37,823 bases of DNA from an uncultured Alphaproteobacteria bacterium (GTDB lineage Bacteria > Pseudomonadota > Alphaproteobacteria > HIMB59 > GCA-002718135): contig CACFVT010000009.1 of the NCBI GenBank assembly GCA_902569865.1, positions 1-37,823 of the forward strand, in the 5' to 3' direction. The notes under the pieces are model-generated. The model worked only from the letters and a program-made list of their open reading frames with translations. It was not told the DNA's origin and ran no database searches. The position numbers and the translations under genes were made by a program. Of the stretch, positions 24,841 through 34,041 are shown one piece after another (positions within the stretch are counted from its first letter, which is position 1; every line of letters starts with the position of its first letter).

Positions 24841-26457
24841 TTGGAAAATTTTGACATAGTCCTAGTTGGTGCTGGTTCAGCAGGGTGTATTGTAGCTAAT
24901 CAGATAATTAATAGTACTAATTATAAAGTATTGTTAATAGAGGCTGGACCAAGTGATAACAACTTAACTATCCAAGTACCTCTTGGTTATGGAATGACCT
25001 TTTATCATAAAAAAATGAATTGGAATTTTTATTCAGAAATTCAAAAAAATTTACATAATCGAGAAATTTATTATCCACGTGGTAAGGTTTTAGGAGGTTC
25101 AGGCTCTATTAATGCCATGATCTATGCAAGAGGCTTGCGCTCTGATTTTGAAAATTGGGATTTAAGTAAAGATTGGTCATGGGAGAATATTAAAACAACA
25201 TATGATCAAATAGAATTTGCTGTTAATAATAAGACAAAAAGATTACCTTCTAATAAAATTCCTGTAAATGATATTAGCACACAACATCATTCAATTCTAA
25301 AGAATTTTTTTGATGCATCTAATGATTTTAATTTTACTTTTAATAAACAACTTAAAAGCTCAATTGAAAATCAAGTAGGTAATTATAATGTTAACATATT
25401 TAAAGGTTTTAGAACTTCATCATCTAAAGTATTTTTAAAACCAATAAAAAGCCATCCTAATTTAACTATTTTTACTAAAACAGAAGTTCTAAAATTAAAT
25501 TACAAAAATAAAAAAATAGTAAGCTTAGATATTAAGCATAAAAATAAAATAATTTCTGTGAAACCTAATATTGGAACCATACTTTCTAGTGGCTCCATTA
25601 TGACACCTTATCTGTTATTAAAATCAGGGATAGGAAATGCAAGTGATTTAAAAGAATTGAATTTACCAGTTAATTTACATAGCGCTCATGTTGGTAAAAA
25701 TTTTCAAGATCATTTAGGCTTAGATTATTTGTATAAAACATTCGCTTCGACCTTAAATAAAGATTTAGGTACTTGGGGTGGAAGAATAAAATCAGTTTTA
25801 AAATATCTCTATAATAGGAGCGGACCACTTTCCTTAAGTTTAAATCAAGGTGGAGGATATATTAATTGGAATTCTCTTGATCCACATCCTAATATTCAAC
25901 TATATTTTAATCCATTAACGTATTCAGTTTCATATAAAAATAGAAGACCTTTACTGAATACTGATAAATTTAATGGTTTTATTCTTGGCTTTAATTCATG
26001 CAGACCTAAAAGTTTAGGTGAAGTAAAACTAAAGTCATTTAAAGACAGTTATTTGCCAAGTATTAATCCAAATTATTTAAGTGATGAAAGAGATATTCAC
26101 GATTTGTATGCAACATTTGATTTTATTAGAAAATTTTCCGCAAATAAAAACATAAGCAATATAATTAAATCTCCAGTTAACATTGATCCTCTAATTGCTA
26201 CAGATCATGAATTGCTTGATCACTTTAAGTCTAATGCGACAACGATTTACCACCCGTGTGGAACATGCAGAATGAGTAAAGATATTGGTACGGGCGTAGT
26301 ATCTGATAAATTGAAAGTTCATGGTTTAGATAATTTATGGATAGTTGATGCTTCAATTATGCCAAATATTACATCAGGAAATATTAATGCACCTGTTATG
26401 ATGTTATCACATTTATCTAGCAAAATTATTTTAGAAGAATTAAAACGACAATATTGA
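24841..26457 (+). CDS. GMC-family FAD oxidoreductase (choline dehydrogenase-like)
   Basis: 538 residues. FAD-binding GAGSAGC (about 10-16), GMC signature 1 in PRGKVLGGSGSINAMIYARG, signature 2 in GSIMTPYLLLKSGIG, and the C-terminal HPCGTCRM His and SGNINAP Asn of the active site are all present. The start is TTG at 24841, four bases after the nagB-II stop; no ATG fits. No signal peptide, so it acts in the cytoplasm or at the inner face of the membrane. Members oxidise choline, sugars and other alcohols with FAD. Placed next to a sugar-acid-dehydratase-like gene, sugar or polyol oxidation is more likely here than choline oxidation. Confidence 0.85.
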   Translation: MENFDIVLVGAGSAGCIVANQIINSTNYKVLLIEAGPSDNNLTIQVPLGYGMTFYHKKMNWNFYSEIQKNLHNREIYYPRGKVLGGSGSINAMIYARGLRSDFENWDLSKDWSWENIKTTYDQIEFAVNNKTKRLPSNKIPVNDISTQHHSILKNFFDASNDFNFTFNKQLKSSIENQVGNYNVNIFKGFRTSSSKVFLKPIKSHPNLTIFTKTEVLKLNYKNKKIVSLDIKHKNKIISVKPNIGTILSSGSIMTPYLLLKSGIGNASDLKELNLPVNLHSAHVGKNFQDHLGLDYLYKTFASTLNKDLGTWGGRIKSVLKYLYNRSGPLSLSLNQGGGYINWNSLDPHPNIQLYFNPLTYSVSYKNRRPLLNTDKFNGFILGFNSCRPKSLGEVKLKSFKDSYLPSINPNYLSDERDIHDLYATFDFIRKFSANKNISNIIKSPVNIDPLIATDHELLDHFKSNATTIYHPCGTCRMSKDIGTGVVSDKLKVHGLDNLWIVDASIMPNITSGNINAPVMMLSHLSSKIILEELKRQY

Positions 26458-27560
26458 TGAAAATTACAAAATTAGAAACTTTTACCAAACCATTTGTTAG
26501 CTTTGTTAAAACAACTTTAGAAGATGGCTCTGAAGGATATGGTCAAATGTCTACATATCATGCAGATATCACAGCACAAATATTTCATAAACAAGTTGCA
26601 CCTTGGGTTTTAGGTAAATTATGGACTGATTTTGATGATCTAGAAAATTTAGTTTTAGAAAAAGAACATAAATTTCCAGGCTCATATCTATTAAGAGCAA
26701 TTGCTGGTCTGGATACTGCGCTATGGGATTTAAAAGGTAAATTAGAAAATAAACCTGTTACAACTTTGATTGGAGGCAATGCTGGAAGTCTAAAAGTATA
26801 TGGTTCATCAATGAAAAGAGATATTAGTGCTAATGATGAAGCTGAGCGTTTTAAAAAATTATTTCAAGAAAAAGGAATAGATGCTTTTAAATTTAGAATA
26901 GGTGCTGAGTGTGGAAGAGGACTAGATGAATGGGAAGGCAGAACAGAAAATATTGTTAAAACAATAAATAAATCACTTGATAGTTCTGTAAAAAAATTAG
27001 TTGATGCAAATAGTTGTTTTTCATCTGCTCAAGCAATTGAAGTTGGTAAACTTCTAGAAGATAATAACGTGATTCATTTTGAAGAGCCATGTCCGTATTG
27101 GGAGCCAGAACAAACAAAAGAAGTCACAAATGCACTTTCAATTGATGTTACGGGAGGTGAGCAAGATTGCGACATTCGAATATGGAAAGATATGGTAGAG
27201 AGAAAAATTGTAAATATTTTTCAACCTGATGTAATGTATCTTGGTGGATTAACAAGAACTCTTCAAGTTGCAAAAATAATCGAAGAGGGAGGTTTTATAT
27301 GTACTCCTCATGCTGCAAATTTATCATTAGTTACTATGTGTACAATGCATTTATTAACAGCCATACCTAATGCTGGTCCATATTTAGAACTTTCTATTGA
27401 AGGTGAGGATTATTATCCATGGCAACAAGATCTGTTTTTGAATGATCCTTTTGCAGTAGAAAATGGCTGTGTTACTGTTACAGATCAGCCTGGATGGGGA
27501 ATAAATATTAACCCAGAATGGCTCAATAGTGCTGATTATCAAGTTTCAGAAATTAATTAA
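26457..27560 (+). CDS. Enolase-superfamily enzyme, sugar-acid-dehydratase-like
   Basis: 367 residues of the mandelate racemase/muconate lactonising enzyme group. Catalytic K-x-R is in FKFRIG; Mg2+ ligands are Asp (LVDANS), Glu (FEEPCP) and Glu (TGGEQD); the general-base dyad is Asp in FQPDVMYLGG and His in CTPHAAN. This set fits acid-sugar dehydratases (galactonate, fuconate, glucarate and similar). ATG 26457 shares its A with the GMC stop (TGATG), so the two are translationally coupled; a TTG one codon upstream is possible. Together GMC and dehydratase would turn a sugar into a 2-keto-3-deoxy acid if a lactonase is supplied elsewhere. Confidence 0.85.
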   Translation: MKITKLETFTKPFVSFVKTTLEDGSEGYGQMSTYHADITAQIFHKQVAPWVLGKLWTDFDDLENLVLEKEHKFPGSYLLRAIAGLDTALWDLKGKLENKPVTTLIGGNAGSLKVYGSSMKRDISANDEAERFKKLFQEKGIDAFKFRIGAECGRGLDEWEGRTENIVKTINKSLDSSVKKLVDANSCFSSAQAIEVGKLLEDNNVIHFEEPCPYWEPEQTKEVTNALSIDVTGGEQDCDIRIWKDMVERKIVNIFQPDVMYLGGLTRTLQVAKIIEEGGFICTPHAANLSLVTMCTMHLLTAIPNAGPYLELSIEGEDYYPWQQDLFLNDPFAVENGCVTVTDQPGWGININPEWLNSADYQVSEIN

Positions 27561-27602
27561 GTCACCAATGTGCTGTGGCTCAGATATTACTTTTTCAATA
27601 AG

Positions 27603-28385
27603 CTAGAATAAGAATTTATGAATTTTTTCATTTACAACTTTTGATTGCTCAATTGTTGCGCCATGCTTGGCATCTTTAATAATATATAAATCACTATTTT
27701 TGATTTCTTTACTAATTCCCTCACTCATTAAAGGCGTAGAGCCAACTTCATTTTCTCCTGTCATGACTAACGTTGGCATTTTAAAATTACTATATTTAAT
27801 GGAGTATTGATCAGAGTTTACAAAGATTTTATATGCAGGTAAAAAATCTTTATCTTTTTTTCTCTCTAGAAGATTGTAAAAAAAATTATAAACTTGAGGG
27901 TTATTATTCAAATAATTTTCTGAAAACCATCTTTTGATTGAATCGTTAGTTATGCTTTTGCCATTAAGTGCTTCGGCATATCTTTTTTGAACTGTTTCAA
28001 TTTGTTTATTTGATCTTTTGTAGACACTTCCAATTAAAACTAATTTATTTACTTTATCATAAAATTTTTCTGTAAAATGTTGTGCTATAAGTGCTCCAAT
28101 TGAAAATCCAACAATATTAATTTTATTTAATTGTAATTCATTAATTAAATGTAATAGCTGATTACTATAAATATCAAAACTCAAATCTGTGAAACCACAA
28201 CGTGATTGACCATGATTAAGAAGATCATAAAATAAAATTGATTGATTATGAAAGTATTTTTTCTGAGGATACCACATCGTATTGTCCAAACCTACTCCGT
28301 GAATAAAGATAGTGGTTAAAGAATTCTTTATTTCATTAAACTCATAATAATTTCCATGAGAGTCTCTGTGTTTTTTTAAGTTCAT
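27603..28385 (-). CDS. Alpha/beta hydrolase (PcaD/MhpC-like)
   Basis: 260 residues. Oxyanion HGVGLDN (about 29-35), nucleophile elbow GFSIG with Ser95, and a late His in DAKHGAT near residue 240. The acid strand reads TGENEVGSTP, where Glu stands at the usual Asp position. Similar proteins hydrolyse enol-lactones, carbon-carbon bonds or esters. It is the last gene of a three-gene operon and overlaps the TPP-enzyme gene by 4 bases, so it probably hydrolyses that pathway's product or precursor. It faces the enolase-superfamily gene tail to tail with 42 bases between. Confidence 0.8.
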   Translation of the reverse strand: MNLKKHRDSHGNYYEFNEIKNSLTTIFIHGVGLDNTMWYPQKKYFHNQSILFYDLLNHGQSRCGFTDLSFDIYSNQLLHLINELQLNKINIVGFSIGALIAQHFTEKFYDKVNKLVLIGSVYKRSNKQIETVQKRYAEALNGKSITNDSIKRWFSENYLNNNPQVYNFFYNLLERKKDKDFLPAYKIFVNSDQYSIKYSNFKMPTLVMTGENEVGSTPLMSEGISKEIKNSDLYIIKDAKHGATIEQSKVVNEKIHKFLF

Positions 28386-30076
28386 TTAGATCGATGTTTA
28401 AAAGAATCTTTGCGAAAACTATAAAGAGCTTTTGGATCAACATCGATATTAATGATGGCAGGTTTATCACAAATCAAAGCATCAGATACTGCTTGTTTTA
28501 AATCCTCCAGTTTACTAACATGATAACCTTTAGCACCATAGATTTCGGCAAGTTTATGAAAAGGGGGACTTTTAATATCAGCCCCAATATATCTTTCATT
28601 ATAAAAATCTCTTTGGTAGGCTTTTTCTGCACCCCATGATTTGTTATTCATAATAATTGTAATTGTATTAATTTTATGATGAACGGCAGTTGATAATTCA
28701 GATATAGTCATTCCAAATCCACCGTCCCCCATTAAACTAAATACAGGTGAATCTGGTTTTGCTAACTTGATACCTAGGCCTGCTGCAAATGAGAAACCAA
28801 CTAATCCAAAATCTAAAGGTGTAAAAAGTGATTTAGGTTCATAAAAATTAAACTCATCAGTAGCTTGAAGACATAAAGTACCTGCATCTAGTGTTATTGA
28901 AGAATTCTTTGGGATTAAATTTCTTAATTCCCTAAATAATCCTGATGGTTGAATAAGTTTTGAATTTACATCAGCTTTTTCATCTCTTTCTTTATAATAA
29001 TTTATTTTTTCTTTTAAAAATTTTTGCGTCCAATTTTCATTATTAATTTTTAAATCCTTATCTTTTATAAAAGAAATTAAGTTGTGTAAAAATATTTTTG
29101 CATCATTTTTAATTCCTACTTCAACTGGAAAATAACGACCAATTGCAATAGGATCTATATCAACTTGAACAATTTTTGCAGATTGAGAAATATTGTCATA
29201 GGAATAAAAGGTTGAGTTAAATCCAAGCCTTGTCCCTATGGCTAGAATTAAATCTGCATTTTTTACAAGGGAAGAAGCGATTTTATTACCTCTTGGTCCC
29301 ATTTGCCCACTATACAGTGGATATTCAAAAGAAATAACATCTCCGTGACCAGCAGAAGAAACAACAGGTATATTTAATTTTTTTGAAAGTAAAATTACCT
29401 CATCTTGAGTTTGAGAATTTTTAATACCAGCACCACAAATAATAACAGGTTTTGATGAGACTTTAATTAAAGAAATAATTCTCTCTAAATCATCTTGATT
29501 TATTTCTGTATTCTCAATTTTATCCTCAATTTTAAAAGATTCAAATTTTTCTGTTCCTGCAAGTACATCACGAGGAATGTTGACATGAACAGGTCCCCAC
29601 TTCCCATGAGTTGTTAGGTTTAATGCTTTATTTAAATCCCTTGTTATGGATTTAGTATCTTTGATAGAAAATGTTTTTTTTGTAATGGGTTCAAATAATT
29701 TTTGTTGATCAATTTCTTGAAATGAATCTTTACCTTGATGTTCAGAGGCGATTGCTCCAGCTATAGATAATAAAGGTGAGAAAGCAGCTTTTGCTTGAGC
29801 AACACCTGTTACAAGATTCGTTGCACCAGGACCATTTTGACCTGCTATGATAACTCCAGGGTTACCTGATGCTCTCGCAAATGCATCAGCCATATGTGTT
29901 CCAGTGCGCTCATCTCTTACATCAATAAAAGTTATATCATGCTCATCATAAAGGGCATCAAAAAGCTCCATTGTAGCAGATCCAATTAAGCCAAAAACGT
30001 ACTTAATATTATGGGCTTTGAGACATTCAACAACAGCCTTACCACCCGAAATAGGGAGGTGATTTTTTTCACTCAT
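28382..30076 (-). CDS. TPP-dependent enzyme resembling sulfoacetaldehyde acetyltransferase
   Basis: 564 residues with the three-domain layout of acetohydroxyacid-synthase-type enzymes. Glu56 in VRDERTG is the cofactor-activating Glu; the TPP/Mg motif is GDGGFG ... NNKSWGAEKAYQRDFYN. Recalled features of sulfoacetaldehyde acetyltransferase (Xsc) that match are FGLIGSATM near the start, QNGPGATN, FQEIDQ, WGAEK-x4-DFYN-x-R, and a terminal FRKDS. Xsc makes acetyl phosphate and sulfite from sulfoacetaldehyde and phosphate and is usually about 30 residues longer. No pta gene is adjacent, so a related C2-C3 aldehyde or keto-acid substrate is equally possible. One-base overlap with the monooxygenase gene upstream. 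Confidence 0.75.
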   Translation of the reverse strand: MSEKNHLPISGGKAVVECLKAHNIKYVFGLIGSATMELFDALYDEHDITFIDVRDERTGTHMADAFARASGNPGVIIAGQNGPGATNLVTGVAQAKAAFSPLLSIAGAIASEHQGKDSFQEIDQQKLFEPITKKTFSIKDTKSITRDLNKALNLTTHGKWGPVHVNIPRDVLAGTEKFESFKIEDKIENTEINQDDLERIISLIKVSSKPVIICGAGIKNSQTQDEVILLSKKLNIPVVSSAGHGDVISFEYPLYSGQMGPRGNKIASSLVKNADLILAIGTRLGFNSTFYSYDNISQSAKIVQVDIDPIAIGRYFPVEVGIKNDAKIFLHNLISFIKDKDLKINNENWTQKFLKEKINYYKERDEKADVNSKLIQPSGLFRELRNLIPKNSSITLDAGTLCLQATDEFNFYEPKSLFTPLDFGLVGFSFAAGLGIKLAKPDSPVFSLMGDGGFGMTISELSTAVHHKINTITIIMNNKSWGAEKAYQRDFYNERYIGADIKSPPFHKLAEIYGAKGYHVSKLEDLKQAVSDALICDKPAIINIDVDPKALYSFRKDSFKHRSK

Positions 30077-31248
30077 TATGACGCAGCTTTAATCTTACTT
30101 TTTGCTTTACTTTTAAAATGAGGAATTATTTTCTTAGTAAATAATTCTATACTCTTCATACAATCTTCATGTTTAACGCCAGGAAAATTTGACCAAACTT
30201 TTAAATTTTGTAAATTTAATTCTGTTTGCATCTCTTCAATTTTATTTATTACGTAATCAACAGTTCCAAACAACATATTTCTTTCATGTAAAAAATCATA
30301 TGAAAGTAAATCTAATTTATGATCTGTTTTAGGTAGTTCTTCACCTGGATTCATATGAGTTCCAAGCCCTCTCCAGTGACAAACCCAACGCATATAATTA
30401 ACCATTTGCTCTCCAGCTTTTTCTTTTGCTTCTTCCATACTATCAGCAACAAACATATCTCTCACAACACTAATACCTTCTCCTAGTTCAACGTGTCGCT
30501 TTTCTTTTTCTGATTTAGCATTTTTATAAATTTCGAAACGTTTTTTTAGAGATTGAACTGGAGGTATCCACATTATAATACTTATGTCGTTCTTTGCCGC
30601 CCATTCAATAGAACTTGGACTATCAACTACTTGCCATAAGGGAGGATGAGGTTTCTGAACTGGCTGAGGAACAATATTTATTTTTTCCAAAATCTTTGTA
30701 TCTAAATTCATGAATTCAGAGCTAGGCGGGCTCATATCGTGCTCCCACTCAAAATTTGGAGCAGGATAAGTATAAAATTCTCCTTCATGTTGAAAAAACT
30801 TTTCAGTCCAAGCTTTTTTTATAATAGTAAGAGTTTCTTCAAATAATCTAAAATTCTTAGCCTGATCTTTCATGTCAGCATCAGCATTCATATTTAGTGC
30901 TTCTCTTCCATAAATACCTCTCCCGACCCCAGCCTCAACTCTACCGTTAGATAATTGATCTAACAAAGCTATATCTTCAGCAGCACGAATTGGGTTCCAA
31001 AAAGTGATGATTGATGCAGCTTGGCCAATTCGAATATTTTTTGTTCTAGCAGCAATGTCTGAACTTAATAAAATTGGATTAGGACAAATTTCCATACCCT
31101 CGTGACTGAAATGATGTTCAGAAAACCAGATGGAGTCCCAGTCATTTTGATCACAGTAAGTTGCTATTTCTCTGATCTCTTCTAAAATTTGATTATATGT
31201 TTTTTTGTTTCCCCAATTAGTTGAGTTGCAGAAATAGCCAATTTTCAT
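30076..31248 (-). CDS. Luciferase-like flavin-dependent monooxygenase
   Basis: 390 residues, TIM-barrel LLM family. ATG at 31248 follows GGGAGG by four bases; a TTG one step upstream would lie inside the ribosome site. Visible family blocks are IWFSEHHFSHEG, IGQAASIITFWNPIRAAEDIALLDQLSNGRVEAGVGRG (shortened here by position, about 75-112) and PLWQVVDSP. Enzymes of this kind use reduced flavin and oxygen to oxidise alkanesulfonates, alkanes, aldehydes or amines. It is first in the operon with the Xsc-like enzyme and an alpha/beta hydrolase, which would fit carbon-sulfur or carbon-nitrogen bond breakage. No flavin reductase gene is nearby. Confidence 0.82.
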   Translation of the reverse strand: MKIGYFCNSTNWGNKKTYNQILEEIREIATYCDQNDWDSIWFSEHHFSHEGMEICPNPILLSSDIAARTKNIRIGQAASIITFWNPIRAAEDIALLDQLSNGRVEAGVGRGIYGREALNMNADADMKDQAKNFRLFEETLTIIKKAWTEKFFQHEGEFYTYPAPNFEWEHDMSPPSSEFMNLDTKILEKINIVPQPVQKPHPPLWQVVDSPSSIEWAAKNDISIIMWIPPVQSLKKRFEIYKNAKSEKEKRHVELGEGISVVRDMFVADSMEEAKEKAGEQMVNYMRWVCHWRGLGTHMNPGEELPKTDHKLDLLSYDFLHERNMLFGTVDYVINKIEEMQTELNLQNLKVWSNFPGVKHEDCMKSIELFTKKIIPHFKSKAKSKIKAAS

Positions 31249-31291
31249 AATACCTCCCAATATGAAGGCGACCTATCCCACTTCCGTATGA

Positions 31292-31320
31292 TGACGACGA
31301 GTTATGTATCGCTATATAAT
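31292..31320 (+). promoter_or_regulatory. Candidate sigma70-type promoter for the HAD gene
   Basis: TATAAT at 31315-31320 is a perfect -10 hexamer with TGACGA at 31292-31297 as a weak -35 after 17 bases. It would start a transcript about 70 bases before the plus-strand HAD gene. A second TATAAT on the minus strand (31330-31325) could serve the divergent monooxygenase operon, though without a good -35. Confidence 0.35.
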
Positions 31321-31395
31321 TCGTATTATAAATTTATAAAATTTCAATAAAAAACGTCCAAATCTAAAAAAAAACTATAAAAACTATACTCATTT

Positions 31396-32055
31396 ATGAT
31401 TAAAAATATCATTTTTGATTTTGATGGAGTGCTTGTAGATAGTGAGATTTTAGCAGCAAAAGCTTTCGCTAAATATATGAAAAAATATGACATTGAAATA
31501 GATGAAAATGAATTTGCAAATTTTGCAGGTAAAAAAACTGTTCAAGTAATAGACATTTTATCACAAAAATATTCAATTAAAGATCAAGAAAAATTTTTTA
31601 CTGATATTATGGAAATAGCTTCATATATTTATAAAAATGAATTAACTGCTGTTGAAGGAGCTTGTAACTTTTTACACAACACAAAGCTTAGCTTATATAT
31701 TGGATCTAATAGCACTAAAGATAGAATAATATCTGGATTGCATAAAGTAGAATTTAATAAGTATTTTAAACCTGATAAAATATATTCATTTGATATAGTG
31801 GGAAAAGCTAAACCTGATCCTGATATTTATTTAAAAGCCATTGTAGTTAATAATCTTAATAAAAATGAAACTATAATTATTGAAGATAGTTTAGTGGGGG
31901 TTAAGGCAGGTGTTAATGCAGGCGTTAAAGTAATTGGTCTTACAGCAGGAGGTCATTGGCATGAGGGTAGAGATGAAAAAGAATTGCTTGATGCTGGCGC
32001 GTTTACTGTTACAAATGATTATATAAAAGTGCAAGAAATAATAGAAAACAATTAA
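31396..32055 (+). CDS. HAD-family phosphatase/phosphoglucomutase-like
   Basis: 219 residues. HAD motif I is FDFDGVLVDSE (nucleophile Asp10 region), motif II Ser in IGSNSTKDR, motif III Lys in GKAKPDPDIY and motif IV acidic pair in IIEDSLVGVKAG. The cap between motifs I and II is helical (subclass I), as in beta-phosphoglucomutase and phosphoglycolate phosphatase. It probably acts on a small phosphosugar. It begins 147 bases from the divergent monooxygenase operon and is followed after one base by an ICMT-like gene. Confidence 0.85.
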   Translation: MIKNIIFDFDGVLVDSEILAAKAFAKYMKKYDIEIDENEFANFAGKKTVQVIDILSQKYSIKDQEKFFTDIMEIASYIYKNELTAVEGACNFLHNTKLSLYIGSNSTKDRIISGLHKVEFNKYFKPDKIYSFDIVGKAKPDPDIYLKAIVVNNLNKNETIIIEDSLVGVKAGVNAGVKVIGLTAGGHWHEGRDEKELLDAGAFTVTNDYIKVQEIIENN

Positions 32056-32056
32056 T

Positions 32057-32515
32057 ATGGGACCAGCAGTTAAAGGAAATCCTCTTATTATATTTGTTAT
32101 CTTACTGGTCGTTTCTTATATCATTGGAGAATTTATTATACCAAAGTATGCATTATTAAATTTATTGAATTTAGTTGGTATAATAGGATTAATTATAAGC
32201 TTGGCTATATTTTTTACTTCTTTAAATTTATTTAATTCATATAAAGAAAACCCTATACCTCAGGCCAATACAAAACGTATAATAAAGACAGGTATATTCG
32301 CATACTGTAGGAATCCTATGTACTTAGCTTTCATCTCTTTTCAATTTAGCATGTTTTTAACTTTTGAAAATGTAGCAAATCTTTTAAGTGCAATAGGTCT
32401 ATTTATTTGGATTAATCATTATGTTATTCCTATTGAAGAGAATTACTTGCGGGAAAAATTTGGAGATGAGTATGACAGATATTTCCATGCTGTAAAAAAA
32501 TGGATGTTTATTTAG
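32057..32515 (+). CDS. Isoprenylcysteine/phospholipid methyltransferase-like membrane protein
   Basis: 152 residues with four to five hydrophobic segments. The C-terminal SAM-binding part has the family pattern TGIFAYCRNPMYLAF (about 75-89) and EENYLREKFGDEYDRYF (about 125-141), seen in ICMT/PEMT and NnrU-like methyltransferases. Bacterial members have mostly unknown substrates (lipids or small thiols). It follows the HAD gene after one base, suggesting a joint transcript, and ends 4 bases from the convergent kinase gene. Confidence 0.8.
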   Translation: MGPAVKGNPLIIFVILLVVSYIIGEFIIPKYALLNLLNLVGIIGLIISLAIFFTSLNLFNSYKENPIPQANTKRIIKTGIFAYCRNPMYLAFISFQFSMFLTFENVANLLSAIGLFIWINHYVIPIEENYLREKFGDEYDRYFHAVKKWMFI

Positions 32516-32519
32516 TTTG

Positions 32520-33392
32520 CTAAAATTTATCAGATTTAAATAATAACTTTTTTATTTTTTGATTACTATTTATCTTTATTAAAATATCTGCTTGATTTGG
32601 CATGGTTAGCATCATCCATTTGGTTAACTTTTCATAATGTTGAATAAATTCTTTTAATTTTTCTTTGTTCATAATATCTTTATTATCAGAGTTAGGTGCA
32701 TTCCTTTTTTCTTGTGCATGCCTCCATTTAAGAACATATTTAAAAGAAGGTGCTTTGATATATATTTTTTTATCAAATAAAGAAAAAACACTTTTATATT
32801 CATTTCTTAAAAGAGAATTATAGTATTTTCTCCAGTTTGTATTTTTATCATAGGTATTTTCTAAACTATTAATGTTTTTGAAAAGGTATTGATTAGCAAT
32901 TGGCACAGAACCACAACACCAACCCTCTAATAATAATATCTGAGCATTATGAATAACTTTTCTTTTTTTTGAAATATCATCTTTTAATTTATTAAATATA
33001 GGGGTGCTAATTGGAAAATTCTGATTTTGAAATTGATTTATATGATATTTTAGCGCTTTTATATCATGTGTGCCTGGCACACCACGTGTCAGAAGAAGTG
33101 GATGTATTTTTTTTGATAATTTTAGTCTTTGATTTTTACATAAATAATAATCATCAATACTGAGCAACATGACTTTCTTTGTATAATATTTTTCGATAAC
33201 TAATTTCAATAATTTAGCTAAAGTAGATTTTCCTGAACCTTGAGATCCTGAAAGAATAAATTTATTATTCTTTGAGTAATAAATATTATTGATTATTGGA
33301 ATAATATATTGTGATATATATTTTTTTGGAAAATTTTTATTCGTTAATTTCCTTAACTCTTCTTGAATAAATATATCGATATTAAGTTTCAT
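32520..33392 (-). CDS. D-glycerate 3-kinase-like P-loop kinase
   Basis: 290 residues. Walker A is GSQGSGKST (about 44-52); the segment SIDDYYL and then HPLLLTRGVPGTHD is the hallmark of the plant/bacterial GLYK group, which phosphorylates D-glycerate to 3-phosphoglycerate. LLLEGWC carries the second acidic motif and WRHAQEKR a probable lid. It is very Lys/Asn/Ile-rich even for this genome. It is divergent from a HAD phosphatase gene (50 bases) and near GlpD, so this part may handle C3 compounds. Confidence 0.82.
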   Translation of the reverse strand: MKLNIDIFIQEELRKLTNKNFPKKYISQYIIPIINNIYYSKNNKFILSGSQGSGKSTLAKLLKLVIEKYYTKKVMLLSIDDYYLCKNQRLKLSKKIHPLLLTRGVPGTHDIKALKYHINQFQNQNFPISTPIFNKLKDDISKKRKVIHNAQILLLEGWCCGSVPIANQYLFKNINSLENTYDKNTNWRKYYNSLLRNEYKSVFSLFDKKIYIKAPSFKYVLKWRHAQEKRNAPNSDNKDIMNKEKLKEFIQHYEKLTKWMMLTMPNQADILIKINSNQKIKKLLFKSDKF

Positions 33393-33442
33393 AAATATAA
33401 TGAATTTTCGTAATTATTAATTTATACAACAAATTTAGTTTT

Positions 33443-34036
33443 ATGAAATTTCTTTTTGATCTAGGTGGCGTATTTTTTGATTGGGATCCTAATCATTATT
33501 TTAAGGATATTTTTGATAAGGCTGATGAAAGAAAATACTTTTTAACTGAAGTATGTAATAATGAATGGAATGTTAAACAGGATGCAGGCAGAACTATAAA
33601 AGAGGCGGAATCTGAATTAATTCCTAAATTTCCTCATTATGAAAAAGAAATTAAAATGTATTACAAGAATCATCGTAAAATGATTAGAGGCACTTTTGAT
33701 TTATCTATAAAAATATTAAAAAAACTAAAAAAAGAACACTATGAATGTTTTGTTTTATCTAATTGGTCAGCAGAAACTTTTGCTGGGATGACTGATGATT
33801 ATCCTTTTTTAAAATTATTTGACGGACTTCTTATTTCCGGAGAAGATAAATTAATGAAACCAGATTCAGCTATTTACGAGCTAGCAATCAATCGTTTTAA
33901 TTTAAATCCTAATGAAACTATATTTATTGATGATAAACTGGAAAATATTCAAGCGGCACAAAATTTAAATTTACTTACTATTCATCTAACTGATCCGAAT
34001 AAAATAGAATATGAGGTAAATAAATTTTTAATTTAA
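33443..34036 (+). CDS. HAD-family hydrolase (YihX-like)
   Basis: 197 residues. Motif I is LFDLGGVFFDWDP, motif II Ser in VLSNWSAE, motif III Lys in GEDKLMKPD and motif IV in FIDDKLENIQAA. The FDLGGV variant of motif I with a four-helix cap matches the YihX/2-haloacid dehalogenase branch rather than the other HAD gene at 31396. Likely a sugar-phosphate phosphatase. It is followed after 5 bases by the GlpD-like gene, so both are probably co-transcribed. Confidence 0.82.
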   Translation: MKFLFDLGGVFFDWDPNHYFKDIFDKADERKYFLTEVCNNEWNVKQDAGRTIKEAESELIPKFPHYEKEIKMYYKNHRKMIRGTFDLSIKILKKLKKEHYECFVLSNWSAETFAGMTDDYPFLKLFDGLLISGEDKLMKPDSAIYELAINRFNLNPNETIFIDDKLENIQAAQNLNLLTIHLTDPNKIEYEVNKFLI

Positions 34037-34041
34037 TTTTT

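Noticed and set aside
26454-26456. TTG start for the enolase-superfamily gene.
   Set aside because: The next codon is ATG and overlaps the preceding stop as TGATG, a standard coupled start.
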